From Armigeres subalbatus (taxonomy: Eukaryota > Arthropoda > Insecta > Diptera > Culicidae): 64,000 nucleotides of DNA. The DNA lies in NCBI RefSeq assembly GCF_024139115.2, contig NC_085141.1, positions 367,125,925 through 367,189,924 on the forward strand, in the 5' to 3' direction. Position 1 is the first letter of the stretch; every line of letters begins with the position of its first letter. Of this stretch, positions 52,980-62,573 are shown piece after piece. A program made the position numbers and the translations under genes. The notes beneath the pieces were generated by a model that was not told the DNA's origin, did not search any database, and was given only the letters and a program-made list of their open reading frames with translations.

Positions 52980-54910
52980 GTCTCATAATCTCCTTGAACA
53001 AATTTCTTCTGCAAATTTTTCGGGATTTCATTGACAAATTCTTCGTAATTTCATTGAAAATTCCATCAACATTTGTTCGCCAAGCTCTTCACGATATTTC
53101 CGCGGCAAATGATTCAAAACTTTCCCGGCAAAATTATAGAAGTTTCCTCGGCAAGTACTACGAAATTTTCTCGTTAAATTCTTTAGAGATATCTAGGCAA
53201 AATCTTCTTGACAAATTTCTTAGAATTTCTTCAGCACATTCTTCGTGATATCATTGGTAATTCCATCGAAACTTGTTCGGCAAGTTCTTTGCAAGTTTTC
53301 CTTGCTCAATTTTCAAGATATCTTCGGAAAGTTCTTTGAAATTTTCTCGGCTATTTCCTCGGCAAATTCTTCGCAATTCACTCTACAAATTCTTCACAAT
53401 TCGCTCGGCAAATTCTTCAAAATTTCGTTGGCAAATATGCCGGGATTTATTGGGGAAATTCGGTGGAATTTCGTCGGCAGATTAGTCGGAATTTCCTGAT
53501 ACACTTTTCAGAACTTCTTTGCCTTCGACAAATACTCCAGCACATCATCAGTAATTCCATCGAAATCAGTTCGGCAAGCTCTGTGCAATTTTCTCAGCAA
53601 ATTGTTTGAAATTTCTTCGACAACATCCTCGAAATTTTTCCGGCAAATTTGTTGCAATTTCTTTGGCAAATTCTTCGAAATTTCTTCGACAATTTTTTCT
53701 GAGTTTCCTCGGAAAATTCTTCAGGATGTCTTCGGCAAATCCTTCGGGGTAGTTCCATCGAAATTCGTTAGGCAAATTCTGTGCAATGTCTCGGCAAATT
53801 ATTTACAATTTCTTCGTCAAAATTTTCGAAATTTTTTCGGCAGATTCGTTGCAATTCTTCTGACAAAGTCTCTGAAGCTTCATCTGCATTTTTTTCGGGT
53901 TTTCCTCGGTAATTTCGTCAGCATAACTTCGGCCAATTCTTCGAAATTTTTCGAAATTTCCTTGGCAAATTCTTCGCAATTCACTCGGAAAGCTCTTCAA
54001 ATTTTCTTCGGCAAATATTTCGAAATTTCTAGGGGAAATTCATTGGAATTTCGTCGGAATTTTCTTGACAAACTTCTTACAATTTCTTCATCAAATCCTT
54101 TTGCGATAATTATCATTTATAATTTCATCAACATTTCTTTGTTAAGCAATTAACAATTTTCTCGGCAAATTCTTCCAAATTTCTTCGGCAAATTATTCGA
54201 AATTCCAAAACATTCCTTGGCAAATGTTTCGAAATATCCTCAGCAAAGTTTTCGAAATTTTCTTAGTAAATTTTTAAGTTTTTTCGGCAAATTCTTCGGG
54301 GATTCCTCGTAAAATTCTTTTGAGAAAATTCTTCTCAATTTCCTCGGCAAATTGACTGGAATTTTTTCTTTTAATTCTTAAAAAAATCAAAGCAAATTCT
54401 TTAGAACTTCTTCGACAAATTCTTGGGTATTTCACCGACAATTTATTAGAAATTTCCTCGGAAAATGCTTCGAAATTTTCTTGACAAATATTTTGAACTC
54501 TCGGCAAATGCTTCAGAGTTTCCTCGGCAAATTTTTAGTGATTTCCTCGGTAACTTAATGGGTATTTCATTGGAAAATCATTCAAAATTTCCTCGGCAAA
54601 TGCTCTTAAGCTTCCTCAGCCAAATCTTCTCAATTTTCTCGGCAAATTATTTACCTTTTTATCGGAAAAGGTTATCCAGGCAACTTCATCCAAATTACTT
54701 CGGCAAGTTCTTTGATATCCTTGGCAAATTATTTGAACTTTTTATTGGCCAATTCTTCAGAGAGAGGAAACTTCTTCGGGATTTGATCTGCAAATTCTTT
54801 GATATAGCCTCGACAAATTCTTCTTAATTTCCTCAGCAAATTTTCTGTTATTCTTAGATAAATTTTTCGGCAGTTCATTGGATATTCCTTCGAAATTTCA
54901 AGTTCCTCTC
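52980..54910. repeat. Decayed 24-bp repeat, right flank
   Basis: About eighty degenerate units of the type TCCTCGGCAAATTCTTCGAA plus ATTT at 24-bp or near-24-bp spacing. The unit is distantly similar to the reverse complement of the core satellite unit (TTCCTCCAGGAATTCCTCCG), so both may descend from one ancestor. Frames here (for example 53602-54153) are repeat-driven and not genes. Confidence 0.8.
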
Positions 54911-54949
54911 AATATCCTCGGCTTTTTTTTTAATTTCTTCTGCAAATTC

Positions 54950-55130
54950 TGTTTATTACTATGTCTGAAATTCGATTTATGCATATGCACAACATGTGAT
55001 AAATTTAGTTCGGAAAAGGTATTGGAGGGTAACCACTTCCTTCGGTGGGGTTTGTTCCCACGAAACCAGTACGCTAGACTGGTGCTTTCCCTACTAAGCT
55101 ACGAAGGACCTCCGTCGACCTCCGCAGCTT
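54950..55130 (-). mobile_element. tRNA-like SINE, minus strand
   Basis: A tRNA-like head (55109-55038) is followed on the minus strand by a body reading AGTGGTTACCCTCCAATACC, TTTTCCGAACTAAATTTATC, ACATGTTGTGCATATGCATA. The head-plus-body arrangement indicates a SINE or tRNA-derived repeat rather than a functional tRNA gene. Confidence 0.6.
55038..55109 (-). tRNA. tRNA-Ala(AGC)-like sequence, probably not functional
   Basis: On the minus strand GTCCTTCG pairs with CGAAGGA as an acceptor stem. TAGCTTAGTAGGG fits the A box. CCAGT-CTAGCGT-ACTGG forms an anticodon arm with AGC in the anticodon position. The T arm keeps its GGG...CCC stem, but its loop AACAAA lacks the conserved TTCGA, and the B box is degenerate. 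I read it as the head of a tRNA-derived repeat. Confidence 0.45.
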
Positions 55131-57310
55131 TGTTGATGAAACCAAATTCCCAGCACCAGGCACGTAGCCGAACTCTCGCAATCCATTTTCAGAACTAACT
55201 TTCTCATATTTTTGTACAATGCCAACCAAGTTCTAATTCTTTCTTCATTGAGATTCTTCCGGCAATTTCATAATTTTTTAGACAAATAACAATAAGAACA
55301 AATCAACAGTTCAGATACGAGCAGAAAAGTTTTATTTTTCTATATTGGTAGATCCATCGCACATTCAAACTGCAAAATCCATTTATTCCCTACGCTTGCA
55401 ATATTTATTGGCCGACTAATTACTAATGCATGGATGAAGGTTCTTTTCTGTGTATGGGGCGGGCATGGGGAGAATCCCACCTACGATATCGATACATTTC
55501 GGTTTCGAGATGCAACCACCGTACCAATGCCACCACCACCGGTTTAAATAGATCCATCATCATCATCAGCACTAGAGGAGAGAGTTTTATGCTTTACGGC
55601 GCACAACTAAGTTGGAGAAACTCCGTTGCATCGGTTTCACCTCATCAGGAAGTTTGAAATGTTTCCGTTTTGTATTTCACACGTTCGCGTTGGCGACCAC
55701 GGACGGAGATGAACGACGTGACCGAGTAGCAGATTCATCACACCACCAACAACGCTCCGGATCCGGAACGGTATGTATTGTGTAATTTCCGGAAAAACAC
55801 CAGAAGGAGAACTCTGTCTGTCTAGAGTTTGATGAGAGGTGGAAAATGAATTCGAATGTCAAAGTTTCACCATCAAGTGGAAACCAGTTGGGTTGAGAAA
55901 TGCTGAACGGAGTAACTCATTGGTTGATGCGTACGGTGCCCCGGAGGTAGCATTGTTATAGGCTAACTGTACGGAAACAAACTGTTCTTATGGTATGCAT
56001 TTATAAATATGTCAATGAATGCCTTCATGGCTATCATTCATGATTTTATTTTATAAATATTCTTCAGAGTACCGTTCAATGACCAATCTTTTAACATCGA
56101 ATAAACTACTTTTTCCAATTCCATTTACTTAATGCAAGGATAAGGACCCTCCAACTCAGATGGGACAGCTCAATGCAAACAGAACAAAAAAAAAATACAT
56201 TGTTCAATATTGGGTTGTTCCGAATTTCATGATGATTTTAATGGTATTTAAATGATTTGTTGTAGCTTGGGAAACTCTGGATATCAATTTGTTAAAAAAC
56301 CTATTCCAGAGAGATAGAATGATTAAAATCCAAGGTATAGTTTTATTTGGGAAAACTGTGTAGCAACATTATAAGATTTTAAGCGCATTTCAAAATGACT
56401 GCATCCTACAGTTATTCACAGCGTTGACGCGGAGGACAAACTCTGCTTTCAACACCTTCAGAATTCTGTCGCAGCTGATCGACAGTATATGACATTTCTG
56501 TCGTTTCACGTTGCTTGCTTGAAATTCAATGCGGAAATTGAATGTTCTAATTTTTTTACGGATTCAATGTTTCCCATTTATTGTTCGACAAGGGTTTCAA
56601 TTCGTATTGCTGCAGCTAACAATGATAAAACAGTACTGCAAATGATATTTGATACACATTTGTACGATCAGTTCTACTGGATTAACCCACAGACGCTGTT
56701 CGTTCACGTCCATTCAAGCCCACCCAGGATTCTGCTGTAAAATGTCTGGTTAAATGCTTTCCATTCAAATTTTATCACCTGTCCGACCAGCCGGCAGTAG
56801 CGTGGGTGCTCGGTACAACCGCGTAGTACGTAAAACGAAACATAAATATGTCTATTTTAGATATTTATTCACGCCGTCGCGCCGGCATCGTAACTCGCGG
56901 AGCTCGGCCCGAAAGCAGTGAAGATCAAATTGCGTCTGCAATTAATTTTTAAAGGGTTTGTCAGACAGTTGTAAAAATATCGCCGTTCGTTTACAGCAAT
57001 TATGAATCGTATTTTGTGCCGAACATTGAGACAGACGAGTGTACATTTCAAATTAAACAGCTTTATTGCTCACGACTTACGTTACACAGAGTTCGAGAAC
57101 GTCATTTTAATTGCCCAGAAAAGAATGGATGCTGCAGAGGTTGCGGTTTGCAGACAAGCAATATTAATCCAGCTAGCGCTGATGGTTTCTTTTCCATGCT
57201 CTATGGGTCAACGTTAGGCATAATGTACGTTTTAGGTGTTAGTGTACGTTTCCCATAAATCAATTGAATCCCAGCCTTGTATATATTGACTCTGTACATA
57301 GAACAGCAGG
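55131..57310. other. Unassigned stretch
   Basis: No gene or clear element seen. Frames of 60-83 codons at 55430, 55677, 56489 and 57002 have no recognised motif. The 56760-57200 part has mixed composition and could hold an old gene fragment. Confidence 0.4.
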
Positions 57311-57324
57311 CTTTGGGACAGAAT

Positions 57325-57530
57325 GTCGAAAGACAAAAGGTCGAAGGACAAAAGGTCGACGGACAAAAGGTCGAAGAGACAAAAGGTCGAAGGGACAAAA
57401 GGTCGAAAGGACAAAAGGTCGAAAGGACAAAAGGTCGAGGGGACAAAACGTCGACGGGACAAAAGGTCGAAGGGACAAAAGGTCGAAGGGACAAAAGGTC
57501 GAAAGGACAAAAAGTCGAATGAACAAAATT
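57325..57530. repeat. 15-bp tandem repeat, about 13 copies
   Basis: Unit GGACAAAAGGTCGAA, mostly exact, with AGAGACAAAAGGTCGAAG and GGACAAAACGTCGAC variants. As 15 is a multiple of three, each frame gives a constant five-residue repeat (RDKRS, GTKGR, GQKVE) and the minus strand gives LSTFCPFDL-type repeats. The frames are compositional. Confidence 0.95.
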
Positions 57531-58140
57531 TAAATATCTTTAATTCTGTATACATGAAAAATACTAAATATACGACAAGTTTGAAAACATGTTTTTCAAA
57601 AAATATCTAGCTTATTACATTTCCCAGAGATTTCTCCTTCTTTATTTCATGGGCAGTTCTTTTACCAATTTACAGTGGATATTCAGCAGCCAGGGCGAGC
57701 ATTGTATGATTTTGATTAGTTCTCGGGACGAGAACTTAAATATTAATACTTGTAACACGTGTCGCTTCGAGTGCATCTTTGAGTGAAATACGTTATTTTT
57801 GGTATCTTTGAATCAGTGTCGTATAATTATTTCGCTAACGCGGCTTCCTATACATTCCTATACATTACAATGGGATGTTATTGGTTTTATTTCAACGTGA
57901 CGTTGTTATTGGTTTTAAGTAAGAAATAAACTCTGAAGCATGTACACAAAGACTGGCCTTAAGCCGTAGATAACAGTTTACATTATGCACATTATTCGGT
58001 GATTCAACCTTACGAATCATTTTAAGTAACACTCAAACATGCGTGATGTTGTATTTTATACAATATTAACGAAAAACCTCATGGTACAGAGCATGAACGA
58101 TCCTGCATTAGTGTTCCAGGATATAATCATGATTATGCAT
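57531..58140. other. Non-coding stretch
   Basis: A short duplication CCTATACATTCCTATACATT occurs near 57847. No gene is supported. Confidence 0.4.
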
Positions 58141-58810
58141 ATGAAAGCACTCGGAGTATTCGAGAGACGGGTGCTTAGGACCACCTTTGGCGGTGTACAA
58201 AAAGACGGTGTGTGGCGGCGAAGAATGAACCACGAGCTAGCTCAGCTCTACGGCGAACCCCAGTATCCAGAAGGTATCTAAAGCCGGAAGGGTACGATGG
58301 GCAGGGCATGTTGCAAGAATTTCGGACAACTACCCTGCAAAGATGGGATTCGCTTCCGATCCGGCAGCTACGAGACGGCGTGGAGCACAGCGAGCGAGGT
58401 GGGCAGACTAAGTTTAAAACGACTTGGCGAGTTTGAGGCGCATTCGAGGATGGAGAGATGCGGCCTCAAACCATGAGTTAACATCGTTGCCGACCGGACT
58501 TTGTGGAATTCCATCGACGTTCCCATCGATATCAGCATTTTGGAGTTGGCAACATCGAGGCGCATCAGCAGAACCAGGCGAACGATATCGAGGGCGATCA
58601 TCGAACCTGTAGCTACCGAGGCAGTGCAGACTCAGCATACTTGTAATATAGTTAAGTTGAGGATAATAAATCAGTTGGTTGTGAACAGTGAAGGTAGTTA
58701 GACGTTTAAGATTTTTTCAAAAAGAACTCCGTGTTCTCGAATTATTAACTCGTGTATTGTGGCGTCAATTTGTTGATTCAGTGGTTTCTGTTTAGATGTA
58801 AGTTAAATAA
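58141..58810 (+). mobile_element. RTE-clade fragment with internal insertion
   Basis: 58141-58472 and 58752-58808 match the RTE copy at 36150-36545 (LGVFERRVLRTTFGGVQKDG, VWRRRMNHELAQLYGE; 3' end TTGTTGATTCAGTGGTTTCT, GTTTAGATG..AGTTAAATAA, ATGAATGAATG). A frameshift follows YGEPQYPEG and stops follow, so it is older than the 35.98-kb copy. About 279 bp (58473-58751) of unrelated DNA interrupts it at the codons for ASN-RVLWRQ. Confidence 0.85.
58473..58751. mobile_element. Unclassified insertion in the RTE fragment
   Basis: Begins ATGAGTTAACATCGTTGCCG and ends CGAATTATTAACTC, so GAGTTAA/TTAACTC is inverted at the ends. It contains GAGGATAATAAATCAGTTGG (an AATAAA signal), which would suit a small solo LTR. 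AAACC/AACTC flanks are too poor to call a duplication. Confidence 0.5.
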
Positions 58811-58886
58811 ATGAATGAATGTGCTTATGCATATTGCATATTGGTGGTAGAGTTTTGTGTAGAAATTAGAGGTTGTGGGTTCAAGC

Positions 58887-59120
58887 AAATATATTATATT
58901 AACAATATGGTTCACTTCGAGCTTTTCCATACAACGAAATGGCGAACCATTTGCCGGTGATAACAACATCATCTAGCGAGCAAAGAGGAATCTAAATGTG
59001 TTTTCTTCTTGTTTATTCTAGCAAATCTTCCTTCAAATTTACAGTGACAGTCATGCTGTAGAAAAGTTGTCATACGACAGTGCAGGGATGTCCATACTTT
59101 TCTGAATAAATCGATCATCA
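58887..59120. repeat. Direct repeat S, copy 1
   Basis: AAATATATTATATTAACAAT, ATGGTTCACTTCGAG, GGTGATAACAACATCATCTA and CAAAGAGGAATCTAAA recur at 59747-59876, and GGGATGTCCATAC.TT...AAATAAATCGAT recurs at 59940-59973. An inverted trace, CATATTGTTAATATAGTATA, lies at 63932. It is a dispersed element of unknown class. Confidence 0.7.
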
Positions 59121-59746
59121 ACAGATCGATTTTTTCATTTTACACATATTTCGATGATATATTAATAATAATAGATAATTGTGATCCGAAATGCTTGCGG
59201 CGCGTTAGAAAATATTGATTCAATTTCTTTCGGGTCGAAAATAATTGAAGGCATTAGTTAGTTTTTCGCAAGATTTTTTATCCACAGTTGCCAGCATCCA
59301 GGTGCTAGCATATATCACACGTGGATACTCTCAACAGTTCGTACTTTTCTTGAAAAAAGTATTTGATGTTAGTTAAGCAGGAAAGTATTCGCAACTTCAC
59401 CTGCCAAATATCTTTTGATAAATTTGTTTGATTTTAATAATGTAATTAATATGTTTTATCGTAACATTTTATCGTAACATTTCTAGTGCCTTTCATTTAA
59501 ATGCATCAATATTCTTCTTGAGTTAGAATTTCATTTTTATATCTATGGGTTTGTATCCATGCTTTCACCGAAGGCAAAATTAATAAAAATTAGAGCTTTT
59601 CTCTGCATACTCTGCAGTGATTTGACTGATTTGCAAGGCTGTTCGCGATTAATTTTTCACAGGTCTAGCGGATTCCTAATCATCAATTAGTGATATGCAC
59701 CGGTCTGAAAATCTTTGGAATTTCAAATTCACAACTTGTTTTATAC
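59121..59746. other. Non-coding stretch
   Basis: AT-rich and without a supported gene. CATTTTATCGTAACATTTTATCGTAACATT near 59460 is a short local duplication. Confidence 0.4.
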
Positions 59747-59975
59747 CAAATATATTATATTAACAATATGGTTCACTTCGAGTTTTCCCATACATCGAAA
59801 TGGCGAACAATTTGCCGGTGATAACTACATCATCTAGCAAGCAAAGAGGAATCTAAACATGTTTTTTTCTAGTTTGTGCGGGAAAACCCTCCTGCCATCT
59901 TCCGGTGAGTAGTCACACATTTGTTCGATGCCATTTAACAGTGTGGGATGTCCATACATTATAAATAAATCGATT
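59747..59975. repeat. Direct repeat S, copy 2
   Basis: Second copy of the 58887-59120 repeat, with about one difference in ten positions by eye. The middle part differs, so the two copies carry different internal segments. Confidence 0.7.
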
Positions 59976-60397
59976 ACCGGAATATCGACTTTGTTAAATG
60001 CAAACACTACTGTAAATATTGCGATGAAGCTGTGCAATGCAGATAAACTACAATTTTGCTTCAATCGTTCAAACTGTGAAAGCCGTTCCGCAAACATTAA
60101 AATAATTTTTCCACTGTAAACATTTCAATCATTTTCTTCAGCAAGAAATTTGATTAATTCTTTATGAATATTATCGATATTATTCCAATGCATCATTCTT
60201 CTTCCTCTTCGGTGTCCTAAATTCCTACTGGAACTTAACACCTGCGTTTCAACTTATTGTTTTATTAACATTTTCCCTATTATGAATTGAAAATTTTCGC
60301 TGCCCACCATTGATTGAATGAATATGTATCTTGAGCGGAAAGCAAGGAAGATGACACTCTCCGATTGCGTTTTGTTATGTTGCGCTTATCATAATGG
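59976..60397. other. Non-coding stretch
   Basis: AT-rich. No gene or repeat structure is recognised. Confidence 0.4.
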
Positions 60398-60537
60398 GTA
60401 TGATTATTATGTTACGTTTTGACATGGAAAGTGAATTGAACAAGTCGCTTGGATTAAACGCGTCCAAACACCTTCGTTCAACTCACTTGAACGGACAGTA
60501 AGTCAATTCACTTGCCCTTTCAAAACGTAGCATTACG
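60398..60537. mobile_element. MITE with 35-bp inverted ends
   Basis: TTATGTTACGTTTTGACATG, GAAAGTGAATTGAAC is mirrored by GTCAATTCACTTGCCCTTTC, AAAACGTAGCATTA. The interior of about 70 bp includes a second small inverted pair (TCACTTGAACG / AGTCGCTTGG is weak). Non-coding. Confidence 0.72.
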
Positions 60538-60690
60538 GTGAGATATTTCCGCTAAAATTAATTAGCTAATTTTATTGTGCTTTCTCGATTTCGTATCCAA
60601 TATCAGATATTTTTTGGGATTTAATAGATTATTTTTCGATGATTTTGCAAAAAAAAAACTAGTTGAACGTACCCGACCTTGCTCGGGATT

Positions 60691-61074
60691 ATACTGCAGT
60701 CGCCTCTCCACCTCTAGATATTGAAGGGGCCATCGAGATAGGGAGAGATCGAGGAATGGAAGAAAAATTTAAATGGGTACTAGATCCAAAAAAGCTTGTT
60801 GCTATGCAAAACGACAACAAAACAAATGTCATTACTTATTGTTGATGTGTTTGTTATCGTCCAAAGATGGTCTAGTAGCCTAAAAATTTGAACATATCGA
60901 CATAAGGAGAGTGAATCCACAACAAAATACGATTACAACACATCGAGATAGGGAGGTTATCGAGATGTAGAAAGCCAAAATGTATGTAGATTCAAGGGAC
61001 CGAGGAAACCATCGACATAGGGAGAGATAACGATATATATAGAACATCGAGATGTAGAGACTCGACTATATTTT
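60691..61074. mobile_element. TA-flanked MITE with CATCGAGATAGGG repeats
   Basis: Ends CAGTCGCCTCTCCACCTCTA and the inverse of TAGTCGAGTCTCTACATCTC, next to TA. CATCGAGATAGGGAG-like motifs recur at 60733, 60940 and 61012, and inverted at the left end, as subterminal repeats. The exact terminal base is uncertain. Confidence 0.65.
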
Positions 61075-61215
61075 GCATTCTTACTGTCAATTGTGGAGTT
61101 CATTCAGCGATGCACTCTAGAACATTTTTTGCGCCATCGTATTGGGTTTCCTCACAACTCGCCTCAAAATTGTATTTCCACAATTTCTCAACTTTCTCCT
61201 CAAAATTTGGTAATA

Positions 61216-61504
61216 CCGTGGACCCCCGATAATGTGAACGGTACCTCATTCAAATTAACGGGGTTCATTTTTAATTTGAACTTCTGGTTACTCTATTTGC
61301 ATCAGAAAAACTGGTTTCTGGCTGCTCTCTTTGCGGGTTTGTTTTGATTCTGCATTCCGTTCCACGATGTTCCATTTTTCTTTTCTCGATTCCACGTGTT
61401 AAATGACATTTGAACCATTTTTAATTTGAACGATGTTCAAACGAACGGGGTTCAAATTAAAAAGTGTTCAGATTAAAAGCGGTCATATTACCGGGGGTCC
61501 ACGG
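61216..61504. mobile_element. Tc1/mariner- or pogo-type MITE, 289 bp
   Basis: Inverted ends CCGTGGACCCCCGATAATGT and the inverse of CCGTGGACCCCCGGTAATAT, with TA on both sides. ACGGGGTTCAWWTTTAAATT-like blocks repeat inside. Non-coding. Confidence 0.88.
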
Positions 61505-62094
61505 TATTATACCTATCTATACCTATAGAAACACAGCGGACCTGAAGACGAATCGATTAGTGAGAAAACCGTACCAATCGGTCAATCCGTTCGTGAGTTA
61601 TATTGCCTCAAAGGAAATGCAAACTCATTTTTATATATAGAGATTGTACCACAAATGTAATTATGTTTGAATTGTATTTGTATCAGCCTCTCATATCGAG
61701 CAGATTGTTCACAAAATTTCGTTTCTCCCTGTCAAATCATATTAAAAAATTGATAACGATTTGGGAATTCTCAAAAATGGGATTATGCATGCTAGTGTGT
61801 ATGGGGGACCTTTACGACAAAAAAATGAGCATCGCTAATACATTTACTACGTAAAAATATAGCTCTAAAGCTTTCATTTCGTGACTATTTGAAAAAGGGG
61901 TCCCGAACAACTTTTTTTCTCTCTGAAACGGAACCTTTTAGTTAAAAAATTATCTATTATTTACCACGTCCCTATTAAATGAGATTCCTCTATTTGTTTT
62001 CTTCCAATCATCATATAAACAAAGGAGGAAGCGATTATTACCAAGTTATAGTCTAAATAACTTCACTTGTCATAAGACGACTTTCTACCTTCCC
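61505..62094. other. Non-coding stretch with one dispersed-repeat end
   Basis: 61520-61650 resembles the end of the 44638-44895 repeat (ATCGGTCAATCCGTTCGTGA, GTTATATTGCC, CTCATTTTTATATATAGAGA). No gene is seen. Confidence 0.42.
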
Positions 62095-62286
62095 ATTTAA
62101 TTCCACCACTTGGTTGTACCTTGACAGATACGTATTTCGACCTCAACAGTAAGGTCGTCTTCAGTGTCTTGTACTTGACTCGACTCGAGTACGAGTCAAG
62201 TACGAGACACTGAAGATGACCTTACTGTTGAGGTCGAAATACGTATCTGTCAAGGTACAATCAAGTGGTGGAATTAAATGGGAAGG
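62095..62286. mobile_element. Foldback MITE, copy 2
   Basis: CCCATTTAATTCCACCACTT is mirrored by a GTGGTGGAATTAAATGGG-type end, and the arms run through GACAGATACGTATTTCGACC and TCAGTGTCTTGTACT to a loop at ACTCGACTCGAGTACGAGT. It has the same family plan as 10137-10326, with different subterminal and loop sequence. Confidence 0.9.
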
Positions 62287-62415
62287 TACAAACTCGGCTT
62301 ATGGCAAGTGAAGACATTCCACTAAAAAGCTCAAAATAATTTTCTTAAAAAAATTTTACGTTAAGTTATTTTAAGCCTTATTTATTTATTATAATAAAAA
62401 TGAGTTGAGATTTCT

Positions 62416-62564
62416 CGCTTAACTTTTCAAAAGGACCTAAGTAACATTTTTTTCATGATTTAATTTGAATACCGCAGTTAACAGAACAAAACGAAAGCTA
62501 TTGATTGCTGTATTCAAATTAATTCATGAAAAAATGTTACTTAGGTCCTTTTGAAAAGTTAAGC
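62416..62564. mobile_element. 149-bp MITE with 8-9-bp TSD
   Basis: Inverted ends CGCTTAACTTTTCAAAAGGA, with arms of about 65 bp, flanked by the direct repeat GAGATTTCT (62407-62415 and 62565-62573; 8 bp if the terminal base belongs to the element). This fits an 8-bp duplication class such as hAT. Confidence 0.85.
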
Positions 62565-62573
62565 GAGATTTCT

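Noticed and set aside
53602..54153. 183-codon frame with FGKFFEISS-like repeats
   Set aside because: Driven by the decayed 24-bp repeat.
55038..55109. Functional tRNA-Ala gene
   Set aside because: The T loop lacks the conserved TTCGA and a repeat body follows; better read as a SINE head.
57201..57610. Frames with RDKRSKGQKVE or LSTFCPFDL repeats
   Set aside because: Direct translation of the 15-bp tandem repeat.
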